DNA of 64,000 nt from Natronococcus occultus SP4 (GCF_000328685.1 NC_019974.1:2657001-2721000), one strand, 5' to 3'; counted from the first letter of the stretch, positions 17,412 to 28,756 are shown. The notes: generated by a model not told the origin, from the letters alone. A program made the numbers and translations.

Positions 17412-18558
17412 GGAGCCCGACCGGGCGCTCGATCGATCCTCGTCCGCTACGGACGCGACGAGCGACGAGCCCGCCGCGGACTCGATCGCCGTCGAACTCG
17501 AGGCCGTTACGAAACGATATGCCGAGACGACCGCCGTCGACGCCGTCTCCCTGGCGGTCCGCGAGGGTGAGTTCTTCACGCTGGTCGGCCCCTCCGGCTG
17601 CGGGAAGACGACGACGCTGCGGCTGGTCGCCGGGTTCGAGTCGCCCACCGACGGCGCCGTCCGCTTTCGCGACGAGGACGTCACCGGCGTTCCGCCCGAG
17701 GATCGAGACGTCGGCGTCGTCTTCCAGAACTACGCGCTGTTTCCCCACATGACCGTCGGCGAGAACGTCGCCTACGGGCTCAACTTCGCCGATCCGCCCG
17801 GTGGTGTCTCGGACGACCGGCGGGTCCGGGAGCTGCTCGAGCTGGTCGACCTCGAGGGGATGGCGGACAGAGAGCCCGATCGACTTTCGGGCGGCCAGCA
17901 ACAGCGGGTCGCGATCGCCCGCGCGCTGGCGCCCGGTCCCGACGTCCTCCTGCTCGACGAGCCGATGAGCGCGCTCGACGCTCAGCTGCGCGAGCGACTC
18001 CGGATGCAGGTGAAGGCGATCCAGCAGGAGCTGGACATTACGACGATCTACGTCACTCACGACCAAGAGGAGGCGCTGGCCATCTCGGATCGCGTCGCGG
18101 TGATGCGAGACGGGACGCCCGAACAGGTCGGCCCACCCCGCGAGATCTACCGCCGTCCCGGAACGCGGTTCGTCGCGGAGTTCGTCGGCGACAACAACGT
18201 CTTCGAGGGAACGGTTCGGTCGTTCGACGGAAACGGGCTCGCGTCGGTCGACGTCGGACCGGAGACGTTCGCCGTCGCCCCCGGAGAACGCGACGTCGCC
18301 GTCGGCGACGGCCTCGCGTTCTGTGTCAGACCGGAGAACCTGGTCATCGCGGCTGATCCGAACAGCGACCTCGAGACGGCAACCGCGACCCGGGCGACCG
18401 TCCGCAGCGCGGAGTTTCTCGGCGAGACGACACGAGTCCACCTCGAGTGGCAGGGCCAGGAACTGCTCGTGCGAACGCGGGATCCGCTCTCCGGCGACGT
18501 CCTCGTCGGGTTCGATCCGGAGAACGCACACGTCGTCGCGGTCGATCGAACTGTCTGA
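17401..18558 (+). CDS. thiQ: Thiamine-type ABC transporter ATP-binding protein with TOBE domain
   Basis: A 385-residue ATPase. Walker A GPSGCGKT is at about residues 63-70, followed by Q-loop VVFQNYALFPH, signature LSGGQQQRVAIARAL, Walker B DVLLLDEP and H-loop YVTHDQEEA. The last 110 residues form a TOBE-like domain (VRPENLVI), as in the sugar/spermidine/Fbp ATPase group; ThiQ of bacteria is usually shorter, so substrate assignment rests on the neighbours. The first 30 residues are an acidic extension of low complexity. Confidence 0.85.
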   Translation: MASEEPDRALDRSSSATDATSDEPAADSIAVELEAVTKRYAETTAVDAVSLAVREGEFFTLVGPSGCGKTTTLRLVAGFESPTDGAVRFRDEDVTGVPPEDRDVGVVFQNYALFPHMTVGENVAYGLNFADPPGGVSDDRRVRELLELVDLEGMADREPDRLSGGQQQRVAIARALAPGPDVLLLDEPMSALDAQLRERLRMQVKAIQQELDITTIYVTHDQEEALAISDRVAVMRDGTPEQVGPPREIYRRPGTRFVAEFVGDNNVFEGTVRSFDGNGLASVDVGPETFAVAPGERDVAVGDGLAFCVRPENLVIAADPNSDLETATATRATVRSAEFLGETTRVHLEWQGQELLVRTRDPLSGDVLVGFDPENAHVVAVDRTV

Positions 18559-18660
18559 TCGGCTCGACCGGCCCAGTACAGGGAGTCGCCCGGACGGGAC
18601 GATCCGATTTTCCCATTTCCTGACTTGCAAAGAAGAGATTCAGCATAGTAGGGGGGGTAG

Positions 18661-20865
<2,205 letters not shown>

Positions 20866-20896
20866 CCACGGCCAGTAAGCCGTGGGAGGAGGTCAC
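20866..20896. repeat. Hairpin resembling a TnpB-element right end (solo)
   Basis: CCACGGC (20866-20872) pairs with GCCGTGG (20879-20885) and is followed by GAGGAGGTCAC. The same layout, a short perfect stem and then GAGGACGTCAC, is present at 42091-42120. Haloarchaeal IS1341-type elements end in a hairpin followed by such a G-rich stretch ending in TCAC. It lies between the stops of katG and the convergent rqcH and may work as a shared terminator. Confidence 0.4.
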
Positions 20897-23031
20897 TCCC
20901 CCTTGACCCGGCTCCCACCCGGCGGCATGAAGTGCTGGATGCGGTCCGGGCTGGCGATCTTCCGGACGAACGACTCGTCGGCGAACTCCTCGCGGAACTG
21001 CCGGTAGAGCCGCTTCGCCGCGTCGGCCTGGGCGTATCGGCCGGGCTCGAGTTCGATCAGCGTCTCCACCTGGCCCTCGATGGCCGACGGCGGCCCGCCG
21101 ATCACGCGGGTGTAGGGCTCACACTGGATGCCGACCGCCGCGCCGACGGGCGTGTCCCGGTAGTAGGTTCGGTCCCCGCGGATCGCGAACCCGCCTTTCT
21201 CCAGGTACTCGCCGCTCTCGGGGGTCTTGGTGACCTGATCCGAGTCCACTGCGTAGACGTCGCCCGCGTAGCGGCCGTCCTTCCAGACCGACGAGTACGA
21301 GACCGCGAACTGGGCTGCCTCCTCGATGCTCGAGTCCGGCAGCTCGATATCCGACGAGGACGCCTCGCTCGGATCGGTCGCCTTCAGCACCGTGACGGGA
21401 CCCCCGTGGGCCTGGGTGTGGAGCACCGTGTCGCCGGGTTCGAGGTACTTTTTGACCAGCTCCTCGTTCTGGTCGGCGCTGCGCCCGCCGATCACGAGGT
21501 AGCCGTCGCTGGTGTGGAACCACCGAAAGCGGTCGTACCAGGGTTCGTTCTCGCGGATCGGGACCGAGGCCATCTCGAGCCAGTTTTTCTCTTCGTCCTC
21601 CTCGTCATCGTCGTCCTCGTGGTCGTCCGTTGCCTCCCACTCGTCGCGGCGTCGCTTGGCGTCTTCTAAGTCCTCGCGGGTGTCCTCGATGGCCGCCAGC
21701 GCGCCCTCTTTCTTCTCCTCGATGCGTTTGGCCTCGGTGTAGAGGCGGTCGGCGTTCTGCTCGACGCCGTCGTCCGCGACGAGATCGATCTCCTCGCCGT
21801 CGAGCTCGACGGTGACGATCCCCTCCGTCCCGTCGACGCCAACGACCGCCTCGGCGGCCTCGATCCCGCGTTCTTTCCCCTCCTCGAAGCGCTCCTCGAT
21901 CTCGTCCCAGGGGCGATCCTGTGTGCGGGCCTCCTGGATCGTCGAGAGGATGTCGTCGACCAGCTCGTAGCGGGCGTACAGCAGCTCGGCGTTTTCCCGC
22001 TGGGCCTGGGCCTGCTGTTCGAACCCCTCGATCGCGCCCTGCTGTTGTTCGATGATCCGCTCGTGTTTGGCGATCTCCTCCTCGAAGTCGGGTCGTTGTT
22101 CGGTCGGGTCGGGCTCCTCTTCGTCCTCGAGTTCGAGCTCGAAGAAGTAGTCGTCCAGCGCCCCGAGGAAGCTGTCGGCGGCTTCCGCGGTCAGCCCCTC
22201 GTCCTCGTGTTCCTCGAGCGGAAACGGCGTGGCGTCGACGACCGGACCGGTCGTCTCCTCGTCCTCGGTCTCGTCTTCGGCGGGCGCCCGGTACAGCCGC
22301 GGATCGAAGTTCCCGTTCCGGACGTCGAGCGCGAGCCGTTCGATGGCCTCGTAGACGCGTCGGTAGTCGTCCTCGGTGGCGTCCTCGATGTCCAGGGCCT
22401 TCTCGACGCCCGCGCGGGTGCAGATCTCTTCGGCGTAGAGCCCGCCCATGTTGAGCTGAGTCGCCAACGTCCGGACGACGTCCGTATCCGAATCCTCCAT
22501 CTCGCGGTCGAAGGCCTCCCGCGAGACCGACAGCGGGTTCGTCCGCGAGTCAGGAAACTCGTACCGGGAGCCGGGAACGACCGTCCGCGATTTCAACCGA
22601 ACCGTCTCGAGGCAGTCGATGACCTCGTACTCGCCGTCGGTGACGGCGATGTTCCCCTGCCCGAACAGCTCGACGATGATACGGGTGGTGCCGTCGTCGC
22701 GTTCGAAGACGAACTCGAGAATGCGGTCGAACTCGAACTGCTCGACGCCGGCGAAGTCAGCACCCGACAGCCGGTTTCGAAGCATCATCGCGAACTGAGG
22801 AGGCCGCCCCGGGGCGTCGGGTACCCGCTCGGGGGCGACCGTGTGGGCGCGTTTGATTTCGCCGACCTCGATCAGCAGCTCGACGCGACCGCGGTCGAAA
22901 TCGCGCATCTTGAGCCGCAGGAGGTCGTCGCCGTAGAGATAGGCCTTGTCGACCTTCGCACCCTCGTAGGTGCCGAACTCCCCGACGAGGGCCGCGAGGT
23001 CGACGCTCGTAAGCTCCCGCTTTGGATCCAT
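20893..23031 (-). CDS. rqcH: Ribosome-rescue factor RqcH (NFACT family)
   Basis: A 712-residue NFACT protein. The NFACT-N domain starts at MDPKRELTSVDL and keeps the Asp-Arg pair (D102-R103, in EFDRILEF) needed for tail synthesis in studied members. A helix-hairpin-helix stretch and two coiled coils follow, split by a very acidic linker near residues 465-485, and the C-terminal NFACT-R domain (FRWFHTSDGYLVIGGRSADQ). RqcH binds 50S subunits carrying stalled peptidyl-tRNA and adds C-terminal alanine tails. It ends four bases into the hairpin behind katG. Confidence 0.92.
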   Translation of the reverse strand: MDPKRELTSVDLAALVGEFGTYEGAKVDKAYLYGDDLLRLKMRDFDRGRVELLIEVGEIKRAHTVAPERVPDAPGRPPQFAMMLRNRLSGADFAGVEQFEFDRILEFVFERDDGTTRIIVELFGQGNIAVTDGEYEVIDCLETVRLKSRTVVPGSRYEFPDSRTNPLSVSREAFDREMEDSDTDVVRTLATQLNMGGLYAEEICTRAGVEKALDIEDATEDDYRRVYEAIERLALDVRNGNFDPRLYRAPAEDETEDEETTGPVVDATPFPLEEHEDEGLTAEAADSFLGALDDYFFELELEDEEEPDPTEQRPDFEEEIAKHERIIEQQQGAIEGFEQQAQAQRENAELLYARYELVDDILSTIQEARTQDRPWDEIEERFEEGKERGIEAAEAVVGVDGTEGIVTVELDGEEIDLVADDGVEQNADRLYTEAKRIEEKKEGALAAIEDTREDLEDAKRRRDEWEATDDHEDDDDEEDEEKNWLEMASVPIRENEPWYDRFRWFHTSDGYLVIGGRSADQNEELVKKYLEPGDTVLHTQAHGGPVTVLKATDPSEASSSDIELPDSSIEEAAQFAVSYSSVWKDGRYAGDVYAVDSDQVTKTPESGEYLEKGGFAIRGDRTYYRDTPVGAAVGIQCEPYTRVIGGPPSAIEGQVETLIELEPGRYAQADAAKRLYRQFREEFADESFVRKIASPDRIQHFMPPGGSRVKGE

Positions 23032-23229
23032 ACCTCTACCTGCCCGGCCCGGTCAAAAAGGCGTGTCGCTCCGGCCCGAACCCGCGGTTTCCGTCCCGGG
23101 TCAGAAAGGCTCATCGGCGACGAGCGCGTTTTCGCCGAGTATGAAGGCGACAGGCTCGCACGCGAACGGAACCGATCCGAGGACGTCGAGGCGAAATGCG
23201 GGTCGACGAACCGACGGGGGGATGGACCG

Positions 23230-23874
23230 ATGAGCGCACCCCAGGCACCGGTCTGGGCGGACGTTTCGAAGCTCTCGTCGTTTCTCGATCGGCTCGAGGA
23301 GACCGGTGGGTTGTCGGCTCGCGGACTGGTCGAGGAGCTCGAGGTCGACGTTCCGGCCGAGGGCGTTGCCTACCACGACCGCGGAATCAGGATCCCCGGC
23401 TACGACGCGACGTTCGTCCACGAGCCGACGGGCTCTCGCGGCCGACCGGCCTTCAGCGTCCAGATCGACACGATCGGACCACGAAACGGCTGGGCGATCT
23501 TCGATCGGACGCTGTCGTGGGACGTCTACCTGCTCCGGACGGAGGGGGCCGCGGCCATCGCCTGGCTGAGCGACGAGGAGTATCGGATCGAGGAAGCCGA
23601 CGAGTTCGACTCGAAACACGAGGCGATGGCGGCGGGGCGGTTCTCCTTTGGGGTCTTCCTCTATGCCGGCGAGGACTGGGAGGAACAGCAACGGCGGATC
23701 CGGAGCACGAACGCGCCGGCGTACCTGCTTCGTGAGGACGGCCAGCCGATGATCCCGAACACCCAATCGGAGTTCTACAACCTCGTCGACTCGACGGTCA
23801 CGGAGTTTCGGACCAGCGGCGCGGCGGCGGACTACCTCGGACTGCTCGAGCTCGAGGCAACTATCGACGGCTAA
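23230..23874 (+). CDS. Hypothetical haloarchaeal protein
   Basis: A 214-residue soluble protein starting MSAPQAPVWADVSKLSSFL, preceded by a purine-rich possible ribosome site (GGGGGGATG). It seems to have an N-terminal small helical segment, then a beta-rich region (PAFSVQIDTIGPRNGWAIF) and a C-terminal alpha/beta part. No catalytic motif or membrane segment is visible, and I do not recognise the family. It is divergent from rqcH (about 200 bases) and converges on the reductase gene. Confidence 0.6.
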   Translation: MSAPQAPVWADVSKLSSFLDRLEETGGLSARGLVEELEVDVPAEGVAYHDRGIRIPGYDATFVHEPTGSRGRPAFSVQIDTIGPRNGWAIFDRTLSWDVYLLRTEGAAAIAWLSDEEYRIEEADEFDSKHEAMAAGRFSFGVFLYAGEDWEEQQRRIRSTNAPAYLLREDGQPMIPNTQSEFYNLVDSTVTEFRTSGAAADYLGLLELEATIDG

Positions 23875-24190
23875 CGAGTTGTTAATCGTTTCAGAGCGTC
23901 CGAGACGCCCGCTTGAACGGAGCGGGGCCGGACGAAAGGGATCACAGGGTACGTCGTCGAAGACCGCTCGAGTGGGGGGAGAAGCGTCGAGCGGTGGGGG
24001 TGGGGGAGTGGACGACGCACCCGAATGAGGTACAGCGGGTGTGGCGCTGGTTGTCTGGGGGGAGTGTGATCGATGCCGACGAACGTCGGCACTCGATGGT
24101 TCACATCCCGTTAATATAAAAATTTCGTAAGCAAAGTTATGTTTTAAACATGGTGAGGTGCGAACCCGATCGGGGTTCCAGCGGCAGCCG
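23875..24190. other. Convergent intergenic region with G-runs and an AT-rich island
   Basis: No gene is seen. Four runs of five or six G lie at 23974-24062 (two of them as GGGGGTGGGGG). An AT-rich island follows: TAATATAAAAA at 24112-24122, which is a good TATA box on the plus strand, ATGTTT-T-AAACAT at 24139-24151, a perfect inverted repeat, and hairpin GAACCC/GGGTTC at 24162-24178. The last could terminate either flanking gene. Confidence 0.45.
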
Positions 24191-24913
24191 TCAGTCCTCG
24201 CCGGCCGCGTCGGCCTCCCATCCTTCGGTGAAGATCCGATCCTCGTCGGCGCCCGCGTCCGCGAGCAGCTCCTCGGTTTCGACGACCATCTCGGGGACCC
24301 CACAGAGGTAGCAGTCGGCGTCCGCGACGTCCTCGAGGTCCAGCGACTCCGGAAGGTGATCCTGGACGTGTCCGGTTCGACCGTCCCAGGCTCGATCGTC
24401 CGCGGCGTCGGAGAGGACGTACTTTACGGACAGCTGCTCCGCGCCCGCCCGTAACTGGTCGAGGCTCTCGCGGAAGATCAGGTGCTCCTGATCCCGTTCG
24501 CCGAACACGAGCGTGGCAGTGCCGGTTCCCGCTCTGGCGTACTGTTTGACCATCGGGTACAGCGGCGTGATGCCCGTTCCGGTAGCGACGAAGACGGCGT
24601 CGCGATCGAGGTCGCGAACGTAGAGGTTGCCCTCGACCGGTTCGATCTCGATCTCGTCGCCCGGCGTTCGGTCGTGCATGTAGACGGAACCGGTGCCGTC
24701 GTCGTAGCGTTTGATCGTCAGGACGAGCTGGTTGGTTCCGGGCTCGTTGATCGCCGTGTACGGGCGGGCGTCCGCTTCGCCGTCGACCTCGAAGTGGACC
24801 GTCGTGTGCTGGCCCGGGTCGAACTCGAAGCGGTGGTCGTCGGCGACCAGCCGGAACTGCTTGACGTCCGGCGTCATCCGGTGGACGTCCGCGACCGTGG
24901 CGGTGATCGTCAT
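24191..24913 (-). CDS. Ferredoxin/flavodoxin-NADP reductase-like FAD oxidoreductase
   Basis: A 240-residue FNR-fold protein. Residues 1-95 are the FAD-binding barrel with RPYTAI (flavin motif); residues 100-240 are the nucleotide-binding domain with GTGITPLYP and the closing YLCGVPEMV motif. No 2Fe-2S domain is attached, so it needs a separate electron carrier. Likely role is electron transfer between NAD(P)H and ferredoxin or another small carrier. It lies 100 bases downstream of a lipoprotein gene on the same strand. Confidence 0.85.
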   Translation of the reverse strand: MTITATVADVHRMTPDVKQFRLVADDHRFEFDPGQHTTVHFEVDGEADARPYTAINEPGTNQLVLTIKRYDDGTGSVYMHDRTPGDEIEIEPVEGNLYVRDLDRDAVFVATGTGITPLYPMVKQYARAGTGTATLVFGERDQEHLIFRESLDQLRAGAEQLSVKYVLSDAADDRAWDGRTGHVQDHLPESLDLEDVADADCYLCGVPEMVVETEELLADAGADEDRIFTEGWEADAAGED

Positions 24914-25013
24914 GCCTCGTTCTGAGGCCAGTAGCTACTAAGCCGTACTGTCGGCACGTGCACCCCGTGCGATTGCAAAAAGTGACCCTCGATCGGAGGC
25001 GTTGATCGAGCCG

Positions 25014-25805
25014 TTAGGCCTTCTCGTCGACGGCGGCCTCGATGGCCGCGTACAGCTCGTCGGTCTCCTTCGTCGGCGAGTAGACCGTCCCCTCGACGCT
25101 GACCTGCGGGACGTCATCGACGGACAGCTCCTCGATCTGGTCGACCGTCTCGTCGAGCTCCGCCTGGTAGGTGTCACCCGCGGCGGCGTCGTAGACCGTC
25201 TCGGGATCGTCGACGTCGGACTTCTTTGCGACCCGCTTGAGTCGGTCCGGGGTCGCCCACTCCTTCTCGGTATCGATGTTGATCGCGACGCACTCGACGA
25301 ACGCCCAGAACTGGTCGGGATCGTGGTCCCAGACCGCCAGTCCGGCCCGGGCCAGTCGCGGCCCGTCGTCACCGTGCAGTAGCGTTCCGTCGAAGGAGGC
25401 GATCGCGTGCACCTCGAGATCGACCGCTCCCTTCTTGACGTACTCCTCGAGCAGTTCCGTGAACTCCTCGAGCATGAACTCCGAGGTTTCTGCCGATTTC
25501 CAGGAGCCGAACAGCTTGATCGTCACCGGAGCGTCCCCTTCGCCGGCGATCGGGAAGACGGACTTCGGATCGTCCGGCGTCGGGATCGGATCGAGCGCAC
25601 CCTTTGGCTCCTCGATCTCGTCGTCCTCGTCCGGATCGTCGCCGTTCCCGCCGTTCCCGCCGTCGGACTCGTTGCCGTTCGGCGACCCGTCGTCTTCGTC
25701 GTCCTCGTCGTCGGAGAGGAAGTCGGTACATCCTGCCAGTCCAGCAACGGCCGCGCCACTGCCGATCTGTAGTACGCGCCGTCTCGTTCGGTTATCTTGC
25801 GTCAC
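25014..25805 (-). CDS. Thioredoxin-fold (DsbA-like) twin-arginine lipoprotein without CxxC
   Basis: A 263-residue protein starting at GTG with a good ribosome site (AGGAG). Signal: RRRVLQIGSG and lipobox LAGC, then an acidic, Gly/Asn-rich linker to about residue 65. The rest follows the DsbA/thioredoxin_4 pattern (VTIKLFGSWKSAETSEFMLEE, VPQVSVEGTVY with the cis-proline site), but the place of the active CxxC is WKSAETS, with no cysteine. Redox activity is therefore unlikely; a binding or chaperone role outside the cell is possible. Confidence 0.72.
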   Translation of the reverse strand: MTQDNRTRRRVLQIGSGAAVAGLAGCTDFLSDDEDDEDDGSPNGNESDGGNGGNGDDPDEDDEIEEPKGALDPIPTPDDPKSVFPIAGEGDAPVTIKLFGSWKSAETSEFMLEEFTELLEEYVKKGAVDLEVHAIASFDGTLLHGDDGPRLARAGLAVWDHDPDQFWAFVECVAINIDTEKEWATPDRLKRVAKKSDVDDPETVYDAAAGDTYQAELDETVDQIEELSVDDVPQVSVEGTVYSPTKETDELYAAIEAAVDEKA

Positions 25806-26032
25806 GCTCCTGACTAACTCTGCATCCGGAATTACTACTATTCAGATAACTCAGATATTACTGAATTTATAATTCCCTGACTACCGTTGTGGATGATACA
25901 TCCGCCGCTAATCAGGCTGCTAACGCGTCGAAATACACTCATTAAAAACACTCACTGACTGTTATACATTAGCCAGACGTCCTCGAAAAACGGCCTGTCG
26001 GCGGCTCTCGGAGGACGTTACCGTCCCCAGCG

Positions 26033-27055
26033 TTACGGATTCAGAACGACTTCGCGAACGTCGTCGACGCCGGCGCGACGCACCGCAGCCCGAACCGGAT
26101 CGCGGGCCCCGACGAGATTGTCCGAGTTGCCGTCGAGGACGAGCCACTTTCCGGGCGCTCCCGGCTCGAGCGGCCCCCACTCCAGCCCCGCGAGCTCGGC
26201 ACCGTTGATCGTCGCCATCCGGAGAATCGTCTCGGCCGACAGCTCCGAGCACTTCGCGAGGAACTCCATCTCGCGAAACATCGACGGCGAGTTGAGCATC
26301 ACGTTGTCGGTGCCCAGCGCGAGGGTCGTCCGCTCGGCCAGCTCCGCGGCAGGCGGGAGCCCGACCCCGGTGACGAGGTTCGACCGGGGACAGAGCACGA
26401 TCGGCACTTCGGCGTCGGCGATCCGTTCGAGGTGGTCGGGTTCGGGATGAACGACGTGGACCAGAAAGTCGGGCTCGAGGTCCAGCGCGCCGTCGAGGTC
26501 GTTCGGATCGGCCTCGCCCGCGTGGATGCCGAACGGTTTGCCCGCCTCGCGGGTCGCGGCGCGTTCGTCCTCGAAGTCGGCGTCGTTGGCTCCACTGGCC
26601 CCGAACCCGTCGCCCGCCTCCATCGCCGCGACGGAACCGCGGGCGAACGACAGCGCCTCGAGCTTGAGGCCCGCCGCGGCGTCCTCGAGCAGCTCGACGC
26701 CTTTCACGTCACCTTCCCGAAAGTCGAGACAGGCGGCAGTCCCCCCGCGCTGCATATACCGCAGCGATCGCCGTATCGCCCCGACGAGCTCCTCGCGGGA
26801 GGCCTGCCGAAGCAGACGGTGTTTCAGCCCGTCCGGCGGGGCGACCAGCTCCTCCAGCGAGAGCCCGCCGCCGGCCTCTTTCGCGATCGAGTCCCCGACG
26901 TGGGTGTGTGCGTTGACAAAGGGCGGCAGGATGATATCCGAGCTGTCGACCGACTCCTCCTCGATGGCTTCGATCCGACCCGCATCGTCGATGACGATCC
27001 GTCCTTCGACGGGCTCGAGTTCCCGCCCGCGAAGGATCGTCCCGGTTCGCTCCAT
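26033..27055 (-). CDS. Amidohydrolase-family metal-dependent deaminase/hydrolase
   Basis: A 340-residue protein. After a short beta-sandwich (ILRGRELEPVEG) come the metal motifs of the cytosine/chlorohydrolase type: NAHTHVGDS, GIHAGE, VVHPEP and the catalytic Asp in LGTDN, in the right order. It probably deaminates a nucleobase or an S-adenosyl/thio-adenosine compound; the substrate is not clear. The HD-domain gene lies 50 bases upstream on the same strand, which fits a nucleotide-salvage pairing but does not prove it. Confidence 0.82.
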   Translation of the reverse strand: MERTGTILRGRELEPVEGRIVIDDAGRIEAIEEESVDSSDIILPPFVNAHTHVGDSIAKEAGGGLSLEELVAPPDGLKHRLLRQASREELVGAIRRSLRYMQRGGTAACLDFREGDVKGVELLEDAAAGLKLEALSFARGSVAAMEAGDGFGASGANDADFEDERAATREAGKPFGIHAGEADPNDLDGALDLEPDFLVHVVHPEPDHLERIADAEVPIVLCPRSNLVTGVGLPPAAELAERTTLALGTDNVMLNSPSMFREMEFLAKCSELSAETILRMATINGAELAGLEWGPLEPGAPGKWLVLDGNSDNLVGARDPVRAAVRRAGVDDVREVVLNP

Positions 27056-27105
27056 ACCGAAGAGTCGGCTGGCTCGCCCTTCAACGGTTCGCGTTCGATC
27101 GGCGA

Positions 27106-28338
27106 TCAGTCGACGAACTCGTCAAGCGTCGTCTCCAACCCGTCCCGTACCTCGGTGACGAGCGCGCCGTCGATGTCGAGCCCGAGGACGTCGACGGCGG
27201 CCCGGCCGACCCGGTCGCGGAGTTCGGCGGGCGAGTAGACGCCGAGCCGCCACTGAGAGTACTGGGCGGCACGGAGCGCCTCGACCAGCGGTGACTGCTC
27301 GCCGAGTCGGCGCATCTCGCCGTTGACCAGCACGCGGGTGGTCGACTCCGTCATCGACGGCCGGCTCGGAACGTCGAGGATGACGTGGGCCGGATCGACG
27401 CTCACCCGGTCGGCGATCTCGCGCTCGAACTCCCGGATCGACTCGTGGTCGGCCTCGATGATCCCGCCCGGTACGTCGTCGATCTCGGCCCAGACCGCTC
27501 GCTTGAACAGATCCCGGTGGTCGAGTCGACGCGAGAACGCGCTCGTCGCCTCACAGTTCCGCAGCGCCACGGTCAGATCGTAGTCGTCCATCCGCTGGAG
27601 CGTCTCGGCGTCGATCCCGGCCGTCGGCGCCTCGAGCAGTCGTTCGGCTGCCCGCCGGAGCATGGCCTTGCTGATCCGGGCGACGCTATGGCTGTACACC
27701 GTTGGATTCATTAACGCCCGCGCGACCAGCAGGCTCTCGGCGGCCTGCACGTTCCCCTCGTCGAGGACGAGCTCGTCGTCGGTGAAGGTCAGCTCCCGGA
27801 CCAGCCGCCCGTGGTCGATCGTCCCGTATGGCACCCCCGTATGGTGGGCGTCCCGCACGAGGTAATCCATCCGGTCGACGTCGAGCTCGCCCGAGACGAG
27901 CTGGCCGAACCGCCCTTCGCCGGCGACCAGTCCGGCGACTACCTCGGGCTCGAGATCGTGCTCCCGGAGGACGTCGCCGACCTGACCGTCGGCGAGCAAC
28001 CTGCCGACGTCGTCGTGATAGCGTCCCGTCCGGCGGTGGGTGAGCGATTCGAGGTTGTGGCTGAACGGGCCGTGGCCGACGTCGTGAAGTATCGCCGCGG
28101 CGTGGACCCGCTCGGCTTGCTTCCCCTCAACTCCGAGCTGCTCCAGGGCCTCGCAGGCGAGGTGATAGACGCCGAGGCTGTGTTCGAACCGGGTGTGGTT
28201 GGCGGAGGGGTACACCAGGGAGACGGTCCCGAGCTGGGCGATGCGGCGCAGTCGCTGTACTTCCGGCGTATCCAGCAGCGCGCGGGCGACGCCGTCGACC
28301 TGGATGTGGTCGTGGACGCTGTCCTTGATGGTCTTCAT
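27106..28338 (-). CDS. HD-domain phosphohydrolase (dNTPase/SAMHD1-like)
   Basis: A 410-residue protein starting MKTIKDSVHDHIQV. The N-terminal half is an HD domain: H in HTRFEHSLGVYHLA, then ILHDVGHGPFSH with the His-Asp pair, and a later Asp in VDRMDYLVRDAHHTGV. This arrangement is that of SAMHD1/YdhJ-type enzymes that hydrolyse dNTPs or other nucleotides. The C-terminal half is helical and family-specific. An upstream in-frame ATG at 28365 was rejected since the family starts at MKTIKD. Confidence 0.87.
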   Translation of the reverse strand: MKTIKDSVHDHIQVDGVARALLDTPEVQRLRRIAQLGTVSLVYPSANHTRFEHSLGVYHLACEALEQLGVEGKQAERVHAAAILHDVGHGPFSHNLESLTHRRTGRYHDDVGRLLADGQVGDVLREHDLEPEVVAGLVAGEGRFGQLVSGELDVDRMDYLVRDAHHTGVPYGTIDHGRLVRELTFTDDELVLDEGNVQAAESLLVARALMNPTVYSHSVARISKAMLRRAAERLLEAPTAGIDAETLQRMDDYDLTVALRNCEATSAFSRRLDHRDLFKRAVWAEIDDVPGGIIEADHESIREFEREIADRVSVDPAHVILDVPSRPSMTESTTRVLVNGEMRRLGEQSPLVEALRAAQYSQWRLGVYSPAELRDRVGRAAVDVLGLDIDGALVTEVRDGLETTLDEFVD

Positions 28339-28410
28339 TGTCGGCGTTTCGCCGCGTTCGTACAAAAATCGTGGTACGATACGCCGTCCGCGGTTGAATA
28401 CGACGAGTGT

Positions 28411-28420
28411 ACTACTTTAG
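28411..28420 (+). promoter_or_regulatory. TATA-like box of the 83-residue gene
   Basis: ACTACTTTAG is centred about 30 bases before ATG at 28446, as expected for a leaderless haloarchaeal transcript. The region up to the divergent HD-domain gene is only 107 bases. Confidence 0.4.
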
Positions 28421-28445
28421 GCGTGGCCGCCGTTGTTCGGATACG

Positions 28446-28697
28446 ATGACTGAACTGACGATTCCACCGGACGCCGACGAGGAGCGCGCGGCACAGTTGG
28501 TCGAGGAACACGTCGAGATCGGCGACGTCGTCGAAGTCACGAGCAAGGAGTGGGCCGACGACAGCCAGGACTTCGATATCGAGGGAACGGTCACCGGTCT
28601 CGAGCCCGGCTACCTCGAGCTCGACGACCAGCCCGTCGACGAGGGCAGCGTCCGCTACGACGAGATCCACACCGTCACGCAGGTCGATTCCGCGTAG
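28446..28697 (+). CDS. Small acidic haloarchaeal protein, unknown function
   Basis: An 83-residue protein starting MTELTIPPDADEERA. After a helical N-terminus it has a beta-rich part (GDVVEVTSKEW, FDIEGTVTGLEPGYLEL) suggesting a small SH3-like or Sm-like barrel. I do not recognise a named family. Third codon positions and acidity match real neighbours. It converges on the dehydrogenase gene; the 59 bases between hold a short direct repeat (GGATTCCGC...AGCGGATTCCGCGTAG). Confidence 0.6.
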   Translation: MTELTIPPDADEERAAQLVEEHVEIGDVVEVTSKEWADDSQDFDIEGTVTGLEPGYLELDDQPVDEGSVRYDEIHTVTQVDSA

Positions 28698-28756
28698 GGT
28701 CGGATTCCGCATAGCGGATTCCGCGTAGACGCGTCCACGCCCGACGGAACCGTCGC

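Noticed and set aside
23974-24062. G-quadruplex
   Set aside because: G-runs are long, but two of the three gaps between them are too wide for a tight quadruplex; kept only as a note.
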